This document shows positions 11,801 to 25,200 of a DNA stretch of 64,000 bases, piece by piece (position 1 is the stretch's first letter; each line of letters begins with the position of its first letter). Below the pieces are notes generated by a model. It was not told where the DNA came from, did no database searches, and worked only from the letters and a program-made list of their open reading frames with translations. The DNA is from Aquila chrysaetos chrysaetos (taxonomy: Eukaryota; Chordata; Aves; Accipitriformes; Accipitridae), in assembly GCF_900496995.4 (NCBI RefSeq), contig NC_044004.1, forward strand, positions 186,001-250,000. Direction: 5' to 3'. The position numbers were made by a program, and so were the translations under genes.

Positions 11801-14800
11801 AGTTTTCTGGCGGTGCTGCTTGGCGGCGGGCGGCACAGCCCGAGGGTCTCGCCGGGGCTGCAGGCAGCTGCCGCTGCTGCCCTGCTGGCTCAGCACCCGA
11901 CCTAGCTGAGTCAAGGCTGGCATGGGTACGGAGCGGCTGGGGAGGGGACGGTGGGGTGCTGCGCAGCGGCACGAGGTCCCCGAGGGCAGTTTCCCACACT
12001 CCCCGTCCACTTACACAAGGTCGAGCGTTGACCCCGAGCCATCAAATTTGAGTGCCAGCGTTACCCCGGGGACAGACGGGCTCGTGCCACAGCACCGGGT
12101 CCCTTTAGATACAGGCACCTGCGGCAGAGGCTGGATCTGGATCCTGCCCCAAATCAGCCAAAGATCAGCTCAGCCCCTGCCTGAAGGTCACGCTGCAGGG
12201 CCAGGCTCGGGGCAGCCACACTGCTGGGATGATTTGCTCCTGGTTGCTTCTTGTGTAGAATCCCCCTGGATTTCCTCCCGAAAACCCAAGCGGATGGTGC
12301 CCCCGGCTCAGCGCAAACCCCTTGGGCTTGGCCAGGCGGCCCCAGCAGCCTCTACATCACCCCGTGTCTTGGCACAGCTCGAACCCCCTTCGGGAGGGCT
12401 GGCAGAGTCCTCTCCTCGCTTTGGGCATGCTGCGGTGAAAACCCACAAATTAACAGAGAGAATAAAGTCCCTGGGTGATGGGTTGCCCCAGGGAGGACTT
12501 GGGCAGGTGGCACAGCATCGCTGTCTGCAGGTTTTCCCCACTGCGGGCTCAGCAGCCCCCGGGCGGGGGGATCCCAGCAGGGCCCTAAACCTGGAGACCC
12601 TCTGGGCATGCTGGGTGGGTGGGTGGGTGCCCCCGGGGCTGGGGTATCGCCCTGCTCTGGCTCTGACACAGCACAGGGCCGAGGGTGCTCCGAGGGGCTC
12701 TGGGGTGCCAGGAGAATGATGCTGCTTGGGCTGCAGCGGGGCAAAGAAAATGCAGCCTCCCAATGTCCCTTATAGCCCGGGGCACTGGGATGCTGCAAAA
12801 ACCTCCTGTGGGGACCACCACGGCCCCTGCCCCAAAACAGCCCCGAATCAGTACAAGGCCAGAAATAGCTGACGATGTCAGCCACTTCCCAAAAGCGGCG
12901 GGAAGGACAAACCCCTGAACGGGGAAGTGATGCGGTTTTGGGCTCTTCACCCCCCGCACCAGATAAATAGCAGTCCCTGAGCGGCGAGGGGCAAGCACCG
13001 TCCCCGATGCCACGGCGTGGGAGCCCACACCGCCGGCGGCACAGGCACTCCCAGGGTAACGCCGCTGCTCGCCGGGCAGGTGCCGGGACGGGGACAGCCG
13101 GGGCAGAGACTGGCCCTGGGGTTCACCCCGTGGGGCTGGGACGAGGCACCCCGTGTCTGGCAGGGTGGCACGGCACCTCGCCGCGGGGTGGCTGGCTGCG
13201 GCGGCGAAGGCAGCCGGCGGTGAGAGCATCTCCGCGGGGTTGAGCCTTGTCTGTCTTCTGCTGGGGCCGGGGAAGTTGCCCAGATACCTTCAGGTCTCGG
13301 GTCCAGGCTTGGAGCTGGATTTGGAGCCAGGGACCCGCACCCGACCCGCACCCCTCGGCGAGGGCTTGGTGCAAGTCCCCGAGCGGCGGAGATTGGCAAA
13401 GCCGCGACGGCGGGCGGTGGCGAGAGGGTGGTGCGGGACTGAGCAGCCTCCCACCCCGTGCAGAGGGTGCCGTGCTGTCCCAGGCTTTGGGACTGGGGCA
13501 GGATCAGTGCCGGGCGGCTGCGGAGCAGGCAGCGATGGAGCAGGGCTGGGGTACGGAGCTGCCCCCCCGCTTCCCTCCCTGGTGCCCTCGCTGCCCTCGC
13601 TGGGTCTCGCAGGCAGAGGGACGGGACAGGCAGCGGGGAGGTGGGCTCCCCCAGCCCCCAGGAGTGGTGTGTTGGGTGGGAGCACCGTGGGGACACCGTG
13701 GGCGCGGGGATTTCGCATCCACCCCTCATCCCGGGGGAACGCTGCCCGACCGCTCCGTGGTCCCCATCTCCGTTGCTCTCTCTGCATTGGGACATGGTGG
13801 AGGCTGATGGGACCACAACTAGAAGTTTCCCCTCTTTGTGCTCAGCCCCGGTTGCCGCATTTCTACGCCAACAGGTGATTTTTACTAAAGCTTGAAGAAG
13901 TTAGAGATCTCCCTTGCACTTGCTGGCATGCACGGGAGCCCTGGTGGGGATTTTGCTGGCTGTCTCATGGGCTGGTGGCAGCTCAGGCTGAGAGTGACTG
14001 TGGGTGCAGAGGAGACGGTTACAGGGTTCTTCACTGGTTAATCGCCTCTTTCTCCCTATTTTCCAGTGCATGACATCTAAATATTCTTGCCTAGTTGGTA
14101 TTAGGTGATAATGCAAAACATGTTCTGCTCTGGCGTGTGCAATGTCTCTGGCCGAGACCGCCACTGCGTTGTGCACGTGCACACGCACACAGAGGCTATT
14201 ACAAACTTTTTTGTTGAGAAATCTTTACAAATGTTTTAATTTTGTTGAGCTAACGAGCAGCAGGGCCCCACCACGGGCTGCCGGGTTCTCCAGCCGCAGC
14301 GCGGCGCGGGTGGGCGGATGGGAGCTGGGGGTCCCCATCCTGCACCAAAGGTCCTCTCGAGGCCGCGCCGCCCAGAAACCGAAACTGGGAGAAGCACGGC
14401 AGAAGAAATGAAACTTGGCGTCAGCGCAAGCGGGGAGCTGGGGAGTGGACCCCGGCGTTGAACCGGCGCTTCCTTCCTCCTTTGCCCCGAGCCCGGCGGC
14501 CACCGCCGATCCCACGGCTATTTCTGGCCCCCGCATCGTCCCCGGCTCCCCCCGGCCCTTGGGCAACCCTCCAGCCCCGTGGTGCCGGGGGGGCCGGGGC
14601 GATGGTACCGGTGCACGGTCACGCAGGGTCCATTTCGTTTGGTCTTGGTGCTTCAGTTTGGCCAGGAAAAATCCCAGGCAAAGCTAAAGCTCTCACGAGT
14701 GCTTTGGATTCTAAAATGCCTCCCTAAACCAAATTAGCAGCAAGCAAATTCAAAGCATATGTTGGAAGAAAAGGTGTTAGCAAAGCAGCAAATCATTGAA

Positions 14801-16218
14801 GGAGGAAAAGGTTGGCTCAGGGAGTAAAGCGCTGCCTCGTTCAATATGGAAAGATTGCGAAGTTGTTTGATAAAGATCTAAATTGAAATCAATCAATTAA
14901 TTTATTTCCATGACAATGAAAAAAAATTCAGAAAAAAAAATTCTGGTTTATCACAGAATAATTTCTTTAAATTTAAAAATAATTTCATCAGTTTGCTTAG
15001 GTCTAGAGCTTCAAAAAGCCATTAAACCTACTGAAAATTGATAAATCCTTAGTTAAAACCATCCCACCCTGAATGTACAACACCAAAAAGCAGAGGCAGA
15101 GCCCGGGGAGGGCAGCGGCTGCGCCAGGCTTGGAGCCGCGGCCGCGCTCCTCCTCACCGCAGATGGTCTTATTGAAATCAAAACTTCAGAGTCTAAAAAT
15201 CCGTGCCCTTCGGTCCCACTTCCAGGACCTGACCCTCAGCCCTCTGCAGCCCGCGGTTCGGTTGCGAGCTGGGGAATCCCCAAACCCGCCGGCAGCTCCC
15301 GTGGGGCACCGGCACCTTTGTGTCTCCGGTGTTTCGGCAACCGGGATGCTGTGTGCCCAGCGGAGCTGCGATACGGGGATAGCTTTAACATGAGCCCGAC
15401 TGTGTCCCTGTGTCCTCCGTCTCCATGTTTGTGCCCCCCCAGATGCTCAGACCCTGCAGAGCTTGCCTGGTGTCTGTGAGCAGGTTGGGGGGATTTCTGC
15501 CTTTCCAGGGATTTCCCTGAAAGTGCTTCTTTAGAAGTATCTCACCTCTTAGTTTCAGGTATCTGCTTGCTTTCCTTTGCCCTCATTTTTATTTTCAACC
15601 CAGACTCCCATAACTGGCATTCGCACGACCCCATCCCATGCCGTACACACATTTTCCATGTCAGTATTAGTCTTCATTTGCTCCCTGTGCCGCACGGATG
15701 CACCGAGCACATGAGTAAGCTCCGTAAATCCTGTCACCTCACTGCAAAACCCGGACTAGCTCCTTAAACTCCCATGAGAGTTCAGCGGGGCTCCCCCTCA
15801 CCCCGCACCATCCCTCTGCCCACCCTGACCGTGCCACTGCTGCTGGCAGCACCGTGCATCCAGAGCGATGTCGGTGTTGCTGCAAGCAGGATTTATCCCG
15901 CGTGGGTCAATAACGTGTTTTGCTGGTGGGTAACTGACGCGAAGGAGCTGGGATTGAGGTTTTGCCATTCAGTGCAGAAGGAATTGCCTTTGGCCGGCGC
16001 CGGGGCGGGCTCTGCCAGCCCAGCGTGAGAGCACATGGTGGGAAAATCTGGGCTGTGCTGATGTATGACGCGTTTCAAGGGTTTTGGCCCCCTCTTCTTG
16101 TTGTCAGGGTCCCCTCTGCCGAACGCGGACCCCGAAGACCGGCCACCTCCCACCCTCTCGGCGTGAACCTGCCCTGCCTCTGCCCCCAGGGACCCCCAGC
16201 AGTGCCCGGGGTGCTGCC
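8892..16218. other. GC-rich region upstream of SIGLEC1, no gene recognised
   Basis: No coding exon could be supported. AT-rich patches occur at about 14030-14240 and 14700-15060, and polypurine/polypyrimidine runs are common. The promoter and any 5' noncoding exon of SIGLEC1 should lie in the last few kilobases. A possible acceptor (pyrimidine tract followed by AG at 16106-16107) stands about 110 bp before the start codon, so the coding start may not be in the first transcribed exon. I could not locate a TATA box or a transcription start with confidence. Confidence 0.4.
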
Positions 16219-16267
16219 ATGCCCCTGCCCTGGTGGCTCGTCCTCCTGGCCAGCCTCGTCCCACCAG
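16219..16267 (+). CDS. SIGLEC1: SIGLEC1 exon 1: start codon and signal peptide
   Basis: The exon encodes MPLPWWLVLLASLVPP plus the first base of a Gly or Ala codon, followed by the donor GTAAGG. A hydrophobic core of this length directly before the V-set exon fits a cleaved signal peptide. The ATG follows GCTGCC. It joins in frame (phase 1) to the acceptor at 17081, giving an Ala-Leu-Gly-Ser-Trp junction. Confidence 0.85.
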
Positions 16268-19200
16268 GTAAGGTACCACGGAAAGACTTTCTGCCTTCTG
16301 CCCCGCCGGCACGGTCCGGTCCCCTGCAGGGGCTGGTTGCCTGGATTTGCACCAGGATGGGTGGGAGTGGGAGCGCTGATACCCTGGTCCTGCCAGGAGC
16401 TGTGCATGATGCCCAAGGGATGGGCAGGACAGGCTCTGGGGACCCTGAGGCTGGTCCTGGCTCTCCTGCAGGCCGCGGCACAGCAGATGCTCTGGGGAGA
16501 TTTGCCGGCATGTGCCGCATCGCACCGTCCTCCCACATGGCAGCTCTGCCCGTGCTCCCGACGGGCAGGCGCGTGGTGCGCGTGGGCAGGGATGCGGCTG
16601 GGCTCCGGGATGGGGTGGCAGGGGCACAGCCAGGGCATGACAGAACGGACAAGGAGCCAGAGAGGGGAGTGAGGAAACAAGCTTTTGGAGGGCCAGGAGG
16701 GCAAATTTTCCTTTTTTACTAGTTTTTTTAGGCCTCTGCTTTTCAAATCCGGCTGCTGCCTTGCACTGTCTGAAAGCAGCACCCACAGATCCAGCTTTTC
16801 CCTGTCATCTCCCCCTTCTCCGCCTTGAAATTTTCTCCTGGGGGGTCTTGTGTTACCCACCACCACCATCCTCCTCTCCCACCTCTCTGCCCCGAACCCC
16901 TCCCTGCCCGCCACGACCTCCTGCCTGTTCAGGCAGCTCAGGAGATGTGACGCAGCCCCGGTGGGTCCCAGGAGGGGAGCAGGGGTCTGGGGACCATACG
17001 GCTGGGACAGCTCGCAGCAGCCCCCCGCACGGCTGGCACCCTGACCCCCCCCCTTCCCTCTGCCCCCCCACCCCGACACAGCCCTCGGCTCGTGGGGGGT
17101 CACCTACCCCGAATCCCTGCGGGGCGTCCGGGGGTCCTGCGTGGTGGTTCCCTGCACCCTGAGCTACCCCACCGACGTGACGGCCAGCGACGGCATCGTG
17201 GCCATCTGGTACAAGGATTACGACAACCAGAAGACGGTGGTGTACCACTCGGCAGCCCAGGAGGTGGATGCTCGCTTTAAGGGCCGTGCCCAGCTCCTGG
17301 GGGACCCCGCCGCTCGCAACTGCACCCTGCTGCTGCAGGGGGTGACGCCGGAGGACGGCGGGCCCTACAGGTTCCGCTTCGAGATCATCAACGGCGACCG
17401 GTGGTCGGCGGCGCGGGATGTGATGCTGAGCATTTCGGGTGGGTACAGGGGGCGAGACCCCCGCCCCCGGCCCCCTGCCCGCCTGCCCCACGCGGACATC
17501 CCACCCTCTGCTCTCCATCCCCAGAGCTCGAGCACACCGAGCACTGCCGCCAGCGAAGAGCAAACCGAGGGGCAAATGTCCACCTTGGAGTGTTCCACAC
17601 CCTACGTCTGCCCGCTGGGCGACGTCGCCCTGCGCTGGGAGGGCTACGACCCCCAGGTCTCGACAGTCTCCAGTCGGGTCCAGCTGGACACCAGCGGGGT
17701 CGGCCACAACCTGACCCTCACCACCTCCTTCTCCTGGAAGGACCACTCCAAAAAGCTGCTCTGCGAAGTTTCTTACGGCTCGAGGAAGGCGACCGGGGAG
17801 GTCGTCCTCCGGGTGAGACGTACGTGGGGCAGCTCTGCACGGGGGCTGGCTGAGTGGGGTGGGGAGACGGGGGCATCTCTGCCACGGTCAGACCACCCAG
17901 GTCCCCCTCGTGCCATCCATCGTGCCTCCTCCCTTCCCTCCTTCCCAGGGCTCCTTGCAAAAGGCCAGAGCAGAGTGTCCTCCTGCTTGTCTCCCCCTCT
18001 CCTGTTCCCCCACTGCTCTCCGTGGCCAGAGCCAGCGTTGGTCCCATTAACACTGCTGAAGTGCCAGCTCCAGCTCCCTGGCACGTCGTGGCACCCACCG
18101 CTGCGCCCACCCCTCTCCGCTGCTGGTGTGGGAGCTTTGCCCCCCTTCCCAGCTCCCCTTTTCCCCGTACCAGACCCTCACATATAAACAGCAGGACGGG
18201 CTACGACAGCATCCCGCGGGTCCTGCCCAGCCTCACCGCTGCCTGCCGTGTCTGTCTGTCCTCCCTGCAGACGCCCCTAAGGACACCCACGTGTCGGTCA
18301 GCCCCTCCACGCAGAACATCCGCGTGGGTGACACTGTCTCCCTCACCTGCGAGCTGAGCAGCAGCTACCCCCCCATTTCGGCGTACCGCTGGTACAAGGA
18401 TGGGGTGGCCGTGGGCAGCGAGCGGATGCTGACCCTCCGGGGGGTTCGCCGTGAGGACTACGGGCAGTACCGCTGCGAAGCCAAGAATGCCGTCGGGGCT
18501 GGCGTGGCGCCTGCCGTGACGCTCTACATCTTCTGTAAGTGCCAGGGGAGCTTGCCCGAGGCTGGGGCATTGCTGGAGGAGGAGTGGGGCCATGGGGGTG
18601 GGAGGGAGTTTACCCAGTCCAGACTGGGGTGGGCAGGGGCTGGCACCGAGATGGCCGGTACCGGCTGGAGGTCCAGGAGCTGGGAAGTCCGTGGTGGAGG
18701 ACTGTGATGCCTCCATCGCTCCATGCCTGCATCCTTCATCCTTCATGGCGCAGGGCTGTGGCGAACCCTAAAGACAGGGCAGGGAGGGATTTCCAGCCAA
18801 GTCCGGGGAGCGGAGCCGGCTGCAAGGCTTCGCTGCCGCTGCGGGGAAAGGTTGTCAGAGCTCTCGGGGATTCGGAGCCAGGGTGGTTTGTAGGGAGGGG
18901 AAGCCAAGGTCCTCCATCGGATCCTGCAGTAGAGACAAGCCCAAGACCGCCGCGTCACCCAGGAGCCTGCCCGTGTCAGAGTCCCACGGGGAGCATCACC
19001 CCCCCAGCCTGGAGCAGGTGGGGCCGGTCGGCTCCCCCCAGAGCCCCCCGTGCAGACCACGAGAGGCGAAGGACGCTGCTGCACCCGCCATGAGTTTTGC
19101 CTCTGGGGTTTTGCATTAAAGCCTGAACTTGAACCCAAGCTGGGAAAGTGCCGGTGGCAGGGAGCAAACCCAAACGCCTCCCGCCTCCACCGCCATCCCT

Positions 19201-22200
19201 GGGGGGGTAGAGGGGCTCCTGCCTCTCCCTGGACTCTGTTCTGTGCCGCAGGGGTCGGGGGGCTCGGCGAGGAGGGGGGCTGCTCTCCCGCCGCCGAGGC
19301 CATCCTGAACGCGCTTCCATCCCCATCAGCTGCAGAGATCTCGGTGAGCCCCGCGGCCGAGGTGCGGGAGGGGACGGCCACCACCTTGTCCTGCGACGTC
19401 CCCGGCAGGGAGGGCCAGGACCTCAACTACACCTGGTACAAGAACAGCGCCTGGCTCAAGGAGGGCACGGCGCACACCCTGCTCTTCCACCACGTGGCCG
19501 CCAGCGACGCCGGCTATTACTCCTGCAAGGTGACCAACGACCGAGGCAGCGACACATCCCAGGCCGTCACCCCTGACCGTGACGTGTGAGGACCCACGGC
19601 TCCTGCCAGGGGACGGGATGAGGGGGGTCCCCACCAGACACGGGTCCCTTTGTGCCAGGGGCTGCGCAGACCCCCTCGAGTCAAAGCAAAGTCTCTGCCC
19701 CAAATGCCTTGGGTCCAGTTGACAGGGGGGTTTCAGCCCTCCTAGGTAGAAGTTGTTATAAATGCAACAATTTCTGGTCATGAGCTGCATTTGAAGGTAC
19801 CATTAAGTGGTATTTGCTGCAGCAGGGATCCGTCCGTTCATTGCAGCATCTCCCGCTTCTCCACTAATCTGTTACACACCATAAACTGCTGGGAGGTTAC
19901 TAACAGAGGAGCCAGCTACGATAATAACAGCTCAGGAGCTTTTGCAAGTCAGGGGAAAAATAAAATAGCCCTGGGTTTGGCTTTGACATTTCTGTGAGTA
20001 AATATAACCCGCTGACGTAAGGGGGAAAGCAGCTCGGAGGAGCAGCTGTGCGGATCGGGGCTGGATGTGCCCCACGTGCAGCCGTTCAGGTAGCGGCCGC
20101 ACTGCGGGGACCTCCCGAGCTGCAGCATCCTCTCCCCTCCCGCAGACCCCCCCCGGACCCCCACCATCACGCTCTTCCAGGAGACGCAGGGCGGCAGGCT
20201 GGCCATCGTCCGCTGCGCCGTGGACAGCCACCCGCCGGCCGCCGTGGCCCTTTACCGCGACGGCACCTTGCTGGCGGCCAGCGGGTCGCAGGCGGCCCCG
20301 CGCCAGCGGTTCGGCGTCACCGCATCCCGCAACGCCCTGCGGCTGGAGATCCGTGGCGTGGGGCCCCAGGACAGCGGGGAGTACCGCTGCACGGCCAGCA
20401 ACGCCTACGGCAACGCCAGCACCGCCAAGCTCTTTGACGCCCGCGGTGAGTCCCCGCTGCTCCCGGTGCGGGGGGGCTGCCAAGCTCCTGGCTCCGGGTC
20501 TTGGGTGCCAACAAACTCCCGGGACTGGTTCTGGGGGGCTGATGCTGCAAAATCCGTTGCGAAGTTTGTCCAAACTGTTTCTTCCCTGTGCCTGCGAGCC
20601 CCCAGCGGTGCGTGGCATCTGGGCGCACAGCGGGGACCAGCTCCTCCTGCCCCATCCCCTAACCCTCCGCACCCTGAGGGGTCCCCCGGCCTTGATGGTT
20701 TGGGGTGACAGAGGCAGCAGCCACAGGAAAGGAGGAGAGGAAAGCCCCCCAAAACCATGTCCAAGAGGAGCCTCCCTTAGGATGTCCAAAGAAACCAAAA
20801 CAGACCTTAGGGTCCAATACCGGAGAAAATAAACCGGAGCTGGGATGCCACAGTGGTTAGCTGGGGGTCCGTTTCACGTTGGCCAAGATGCGTCCAGCCC
20901 ATCCTATCACCCACCAGTGGGCAGAGGGGACCGAACCTGTCCTGGGACCCGTTCACGTGGCTGAACGCGGGTGCTCCGAGAGAGCAGGTGAAGGCTCAGG
21001 AAAGGCTCCGTTTGTCTCTGCTGGTGGAAGAGATCCAGGGTGAACGGCTCAGGTGGAGACATCCCTGCTGATGTCCAGTGTCCCCAGGGATCATCACCCA
21101 CCAGAGACGCAGCCACCGATGCCACGGGTCCTTGCGAGGGAGGGGGCTGTTTGGGTCCTGCCTTAGAGGGAAACCGAGTGCGGGGCTTTGGCCGGACAGG
21201 GCCAGGGGAAGGGTGAAGGTTTGCGGCAGAGGTTTGTTTCCCTTCCCTCCTTGACATCCCTCTCCCATCCCTCCTCCAGCTACAGAGGTCCTGATCCAGC
21301 CCTCGGCGGAGGTGCGGGAAGGGGCAGCCGTCACCCTGACCTGCCTGGGGGCTCGGGGCATGGCGGAGGAGACCCTCTACACCTGGTATAGGAACAGCAA
21401 GCGGCTGCGGGAGAGCTCGACCCCGACGCTGCGCTTCCCCTCCGTCCGCGGCGAGGATGCGGGCGCTTTCCAGTGCAGGATCCGCAGCAGCAACGGCAGC
21501 GACACGTCGGCGGCTGTCCCGCTCCGTGTGCTCTGTGAGTGCTGCCGGGGGGTCTCCCGCAGCTAATGCCTGGGAAAGCAAGGGGGGTCCTGGGTCCGGG
21601 CTGGGTGGTCTTGCTGGGAAGCCCCTCTGCTGTTCCCACCCCGAGGTTTCCCTCATCACCGCCGAGCATGGCCAAGGAGCTTGTGAGCAGAAATGGGGGA
21701 AAGGCAGAAACTTCCCTTTTGCAGGTAAATCTGTGAATTTGGGGGAGGAGAAATTTGGAGAATCCCAAAATTTCCAAAGAGTTTTAAAATGTCCAGTGAA
21801 ATTAAATTCAATTTCTCAGAACAAGAAACGTTCCCTGTGAAAAATGTATTCCGGTTGGATTTTGCCTTCCAAATACTTTCTGTGCTGTAAAATAAAAATC
21901 TTCCCTGATACCAAACCAGAAAAAATACAATTAGGAAGTTTCAGTCCTGACAAAATGGCATTTTTCTGTAGCTGTGGTAGGAAATGTGGATCACAACTGG
22001 CCCCCAGATGCCTGAAACACTGGGGTCTCTGCAGATCTGCCCCAGGGTGTGGGATAGGGCTGGGCACCTCACTCGGACCCTGAGCTCAAGCCAGGTGACA
22101 ACAGAGGTGCCACCAGAGGTGCCTGGGGCATGCGGGTCCCTTGCAGAGAGCTGGTAGATGTGGGACCCTGGGGTCTAGCAGCTGGAGGGTCATGGGATGC

Positions 22201-25200
22201 CCAAGAACTGCTCAGGTGGCACTGGAATGCAGCAATCCCTCGGGTTCTTGGGGTTCTCCCAACCTCAGGAATCCATAATATTCTCACCAGAGGTGTTTTA
22301 ACCCTCCAGTCCCACCAAGGCAACCGGTGATGAGCTCCTTCGTGGAGACCCAGGGCGGGCGCCTGGGCATCGTCCAGTGCACCGTTGAGAGTGACCCAGA
22401 GGCCAACCTGACCCTATGGAGAGGAGAAGAAGCGATAGCCTGCACGTGGGGCTGCCCCACAACCCCCAACCCCAGGGTCCACGCCACCTTGTCCTACAAC
22501 AGGCTGAAGGTGGAGATCCGGGAGGTGGTGATGGAGGACGAGGGGACCTACGTGTGCTGGGCTGGGAACCCGCAGGGCAACGCCAGCGCGGCTGTGGACT
22601 TCAGGGCTGAGAGTGAGTGTGATGAGGGGCGATGGGCAGGATAGAGCCGGGTGCCACACGTCCCCGCAGCCTCTGGGAAAATGCTGGGAGAGGGGAGGGT
22701 GGGAAGGGAATGCCAGGGAAGGAGACAAGCTCAGGAGATCAAGGGTGATGGTGGCAGAAGGACAGAACGAGCAGAAATAGGCCACATGCCCATGAAGTCC
22801 AGGGTATCAAACAGCATCTGTCTTGAAAGAGCTGCCGTGCACAAGTCATCTGGTGCTAGGGTGGAGCGTGAGCGGGGTTAAAGTGGGGGCTGCTACAGGA
22901 GAGGGCTGTGCCAGCCCCTCCAGCCTCTCCTGGTGGGTTTGGAGGGCTCCCCTATGGCCACGGCGAGGGCTCCAGCTCCTGGCAGGGATTCACTGCTGAC
23001 CTCTGACTATGTGCGACCAGGGATGCTGAGCAAAACGCTGCTGAGGGAGTTCCCACGAACCCCCTCCTGCCAGTACATCATCCCTGGGCTGGTAAGGCAG
23101 GGTGCCGCTCCAGCTCAGAGCTGTCCCCATCACAGCGTTGCAGGATTAGCCGGCATTTGCCTTCTCCTGGAATAGCCGCAAAGTCACTTGCTAGCTGGCC
23201 GGCCTCGGAGGGGGTTGTTCACCCTAACGCTGCCGAGGTGGTGCTTGCTGTCCTGGCTGAGTTCATGCTGGAGCCTATTTGCCTCCTGCCTCTGCCCCTG
23301 CCCGTAGCTGCCAGCATCGCCGTGGCTCCGTCCTCCCACGTGCTGGAAGGCCACCCCGCCAACCTGACCTGCCGGCTGAGCAGCGACTCCCCGGCTCTGC
23401 CCAACTTCACCTGGTACCGAAACGGGCAGTGGCTCGCCGAGGGCTCGGCCGCCTCCCTGGTGTTTCGGCAAGTGGCCAGCACGGACACGGGTCTCTACCG
23501 CTGCAGAGCCACCGCCGACGGCAGCAGCCGGAGCTCCCCCGCCGTCTCCCTGGACGTGCTGTGTACGTACGGGCTGCTGGGGGACGCTCCGTTTATTGGT
23601 ATATCGGATTTGTAGCTTATGTCTATGCAAGAGTGCCCAGCTCTGATCACACACGTGTGGCTGTGCCTGGGGCCTGGGCAGAGCTGATGTGGGTGCATGT
23701 GTGGACCTTGGAGTACATACGTACATGCTTGGGCTTCCTCCCGTCGGCGTCCGTCCCTCCGTGCCACCGTCTGCAGCGTCTTTGCTTTCCTATTGAGCAA
23801 GCATGCATTTAATGTGTAATGTAAATGTACTAAATGTAAAGCTCGTATACATTTGAGGGCCACTGCGTGGTATAGCACACCCCAAAAAGGGTGGCTGCTG
23901 TGGGTGGGGATGGTGTGGTCACCCTGGGGATGGTGTGGTCCCCATGGGTCCGGCAGAGACCTTCCCTTCCCTTCCCTTCCCTTCCCTTCCCTTCCCTTCC
24001 CTTCCCTTCCCTTCCCTTCCCTTCCCTTCCCTTCCCTTCCCTTCCCTTCCCTTCCCTTCCCTTCCCTTCCCTTCCCTTCCCTTCCCTTCCCTTCCCTTCC
24101 CTTCCCTTCCCTTCCCTTCCCTTCCCTTCCCTTCCTTTCCCTTCCCTTCCCTTCCCCGATGCAGCTTTTCCCTCTCTCTCTGGGAGGCCCCGGGAAGCTG
24201 CCGCTTTCCAGGAGATCTCATGTCGGGGAGCGATAGCTGCTCAACCGCCGTTCTCTGCCCCGCACAGACCCCCCACGGGACCCCCACCTGACGGCATTCC
24301 TGGAGACGGAGAGAGGCCGCCTGGCCATCTTCCAGTGCTCGGTGGCGAGCAACCCTCCCGCCCGGCTAGCCCTTCACCGGGGCGAGGAGCTGGTGGCCAC
24401 CAGCGACGCGGGGAGCAGCCCCAGCCCGCGGGTCAGCACCTCGGCAGCCCCCAACTCCCTCAGGGTGGAGGTCCGGGAGGTGACGCCGGCGGACGAAGGC
24501 GGCTACCGCTGCACCGCCACCAACGCGCACGGCACCGCGGCCCGCCGCCTGTATTTCCGCGTGCAGAGTGAGTGCCGCGCGCCGGCCGGCTGACGCCGCG
24601 CGGCGTCGTGCTTAGACCGGCACCAGCGGGTGGGATGGTCCCTGCTGGGCGGGGGGGGTGGTCCTTGTGCAGGGGCTTGGGTGTGATGAGCTGGGACCCG
24701 GTGGTCTGCACCGGGGGGGTTTCTGGCTGTGGGTGGGCATCGGTGCTTAACCAGCACCCAGACCCTCTCGCCTCCGCACCCATACCCAGTTACCCGGTGG
24801 GTCAGCAGGAATCCTGGGCTGAATTCATTTCTTGGGTTGGGATCTGGTCCTTAGACTGATCGATCCAAATGTGTCTCTGTGGAGGTGTCCACAGGGGAGC
24901 CGGTGTCTGCGCTCCCACCCACTGCCGCTGGATCCCATCCAGGCTCCGGCTGCTGCTCCGGAGGCTCTGGCTCACCCCCCCGCCCCGCACCAAGCACCTG
25001 TATTCAAACACCTCAGCCCTGGGCACCACAACTGATGGAGTCCAGGGGGCTCAGCTAATGGGGACAGGGAGCAATGTGTTTTCTTAAAAATAAATATGTC
25101 CAGTGCCAGCCCAGGGCTGCAAGGGTCCGCGGCCTCCCCGGTCAGAACAAGAGCACCAAAACTTGCAGCGCTATGACACATGCTATGGAAGTGATGAGGG

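Noticed and set aside
1-16218. A second gene upstream of SIGLEC1
   Set aside because: I scanned both strands for exon-like frames with splice sites and known motifs and found none that I could support. Weakly conserved exons or noncoding transcripts remain possible.
23853-24571. Long Pro-Ser-Leu-Pro-Phe open frames
   Set aside because: They cross the CCCTT array and run into the Ig 9 exon in the wrong frame.
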